From positions 1 through 64,000 of the forward strand of contig JAEYQO010000115.1 in the NCBI GenBank assembly GCA_023409975.1: a stretch of 64,000 nucleotides of DNA. Reading direction: 5' to 3'. Below the pieces are notes generated by a model that searched no databases, had not been told where the DNA came from, and saw only the letters and a program-made list of their open reading frames with translations. The DNA comes from Bacteroidota bacterium. Its GTDB lineage: Bacteria > Bacteroidota > Bacteroidia > Chitinophagales > Chitinophagaceae. Position numbers and translations under genes: made by a program. Shown piece after piece: positions 62,790-64,000 of the stretch (within the stretch, counting starts at the first letter, position 1; the number at the start of each line of letters is the position of its first letter).

Positions 62790-64000
62790 CTAGCTGATCT
62801 TACTCCATTCGCTGCGATCTGCATCCCGGAAAAGGACTGATCTCAGGCGTTGGTGGGCAGGGGCCGTAAGCCAGGGGTCTTCCTGAATAAGTTCCTGGGC
62901 TGCCTGTCGTGTTTGCTCGAGAATGGAGATGTCTGTGGTGATATCGGCAATTTTGAATTTCGTTATGCCGCTTTGTCGGGTTCCGTAGATATCTCCCGGT
63001 CCCCTCATAGCCAGATCCTGTTCCGCAATGAGAAACCCATTTGCTGTGGAAGTCATGATCTGCATTCTTTGTTCGCTTTCCTTTGAAAGCTTGTTCCCGG
63101 TGAGCAGAATACAATAAGATTGTTCTGAACCACGGCCAACGCGCCCCCTCAGCTGGTGAAGCTGTGAAAGCCCAAACCGTTCTGCGCTTTCTATAACCAT
63201 GACACTGGCATTGGGTACATTAACACCTACTTCTATTACTGTCGTGGCTACCAATACCTGCGCATCCCCCTGCACAAACCGATTCATATTCCTTTCCCTC
63301 TCCCCCTGTTCCTGTCGGCCATGGACCATGGCGACGCGGTATCGGTGGTCGGGAAACCAGATACGGACCTGTTCATAGCCAGCCATCAGGCTTTCATAGT
63401 CGAGCTTTTCAGATTCCTCTATTAAAGGATAGACGATATATGCCTGTCTTCCTTTGTCGATTTCACTTCTTACAAATTCCATAACCCGCGACCTGTTCAT
63501 CTCATTCCTGTGCACTGTTCTTATTTCCTGGCGGCCGGGCGGCAATTCATCGATAACGGAAACGTCGAGGTCGCCGTAGAGTGTCATGGCGAGTGTTCTG
63601 GGGATGGGGGTCGCAGTCATCACCAGAACATGGGGGGCTTTATCATTCTTTTGCCAGAGCCGCGCCCTTTGCCCAACACCGAATCTATGTTGTTCATCGA
63701 TCACTGCCAGTCCCAGATTCTGAAACTGCACACTATCTTCGATGAGGGCGTGGGTGCCGACAACGAGTGGAATACTGCCATCTGCCAGGCCGGCAAGTAT
63801 CAGCTTACGATCCTTTCCTTTGATGCTACCTGTCAGGAGCGCTACCCGGATGCCCATTGGTTCCAGCAGGTCTCTGATACTGATGAAATGCTGTTGAGCC
63901 AGAATTTCCGTGGGAGCCATGAGGCAGGCCTGAAATGAAGTTCCGTCGTCCGATTGATTGTCTAGCGCCAGAAGCATCGACATTACGGCAACGATCGTTT
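62790..64000 (-). CDS. recG: ATP-dependent DNA helicase RecG, C-terminal part (runs off the window)
   Basis: The frame is open to the right end, so the 5' part (wedge domain and Walker A) is outside; the first visible codons read TIVAVMSML, the continuation of GSGKT-IVA. About 403 residues are present: LMAPTEILAQQHF (motif Ia), DEQHRFGVGQR (DEQH box), LVMTATPIPRTLAMTLYGD, VATTVIEVGVNVPNASVMVIE, SQLHQLRGRVGRG and MRGPGDIYGTRQSG, all typical of RecG. It moves branched DNA and restarts stalled replication forks. Confidence 0.96.
   Translation of the reverse strand, partial: TIVAVMSMLLALDNQSDDGTSFQACLMAPTEILAQQHFISIRDLLEPMGIRVALLTGSIKGKDRKLILAGLADGSIPLVVGTHALIEDSVQFQNLGLAVIDEQHRFGVGQRARLWQKNDKAPHVLVMTATPIPRTLAMTLYGDLDVSVIDELPPGRQEIRTVHRNEMNRSRVMEFVRSEIDKGRQAYIVYPLIEESEKLDYESLMAGYEQVRIWFPDHRYRVAMVHGRQEQGERERNMNRFVQGDAQVLVATTVIEVGVNVPNASVMVIESAERFGLSQLHQLRGRVGRGSEQSYCILLTGNKLSKESEQRMQIMTSTANGFLIAEQDLAMRGPGDIYGTRQSGITKFKIADITTDISILEQTRQAAQELIQEDPWLTAPAHQRLRSVLFRDADRSEWSKIS

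Overview
The window looks like a chromosome segment of a Bacteroidota bacterium, probably of the Chitinophagales/Saprospirales type. The signs are several proteins with type IX secretion (T9SS) C-terminal sorting domains (type A and the gliding-motility-associated type B), promoters with the Bacteroidota -7 box TAnnTTTG close to start codons, frequent TTG starts without clear Shine-Dalgarno sequences, a DAHP synthase/chorismate mutase fusion, and DUF2795, DUF2027-Smr and DUF6438 proteins.

Region 1 (1 to about 20,570) is an AT-rich genomic island, clearly different in base composition from the GC-richer chromosome that follows. Its right edge is the 3' end of mnmE (trmE/thdF), a known integration hotspot; its left edge in this window is the end of an IS21-like element that has cut into mcrC. 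Eight genes lie head to tail on the minus strand: SNF2-type helicase (DrmD-like), large N6-adenine methyltransferase (DrmMI-like), SatD-family protein, DUF3307 membrane protein, a 1718-residue YprA/DruE-like helicase with DUF1998 and a C-terminal PD-(D/E)XK-type nuclease, a long Argonaute lacking the PIWI catalytic residues, EVE-McrB and a truncated McrC. Spacing is mostly 15 bp or less, so this reads as one or two operons. Parts resemble DISARM, Druantia, DdmDE and McrBC, but the combination fits none of those named systems as defined. This is the main candidate for a new or little-described defence system. A nonsense-disrupted DUF3987 mobile-element gene lies between it and mnmE.

Region 2 (20,571 to about 33,975) is housekeeping: mnmE, tadA-like, dtd, a methyltransferase, DAHP synthase/chorismate mutase, a TonB-dependent receptor, truB, rnc-fabF-acpP, a LolD-like ABC ATPase, a DUF2795 protein, and a four-gene unit with a lipoprotein, a membrane protein, a histidine kinase and a NarL-type regulator. 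An orphan T9SS sorting tag is squeezed between rnc and truB.

Region 3 (about 34,000 to 39,550) starts with about 1 kb of repeat-rich non-coding DNA, followed by ribD, an EamA transporter, a YigZ-family protein, queG and a family 9 glycosyltransferase.

Region 4 (39,600 to 56,612) is rich in secreted surface proteins: five large T9SS cargo proteins, three of which share a THL-like N-terminal domain, mixed with an SRPBCC protein, an MBL-fold hydrolase, a rhomboid protease, an MlaD/MCE protein and a small DUF5670-like membrane protein. Tandem repeats fill the longer gaps.

Region 5 (56,668 to 64,000) holds an acyl-CoA reductase, a ferredoxin, a DUF6438 lipoprotein, dprA, a DUF2027-Smr protein, rdgB, an NAD(P)-binding protein, two small proteins and the C-terminal part of recG, which runs off the window. 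No tRNA, rRNA or CRISPR array was seen.
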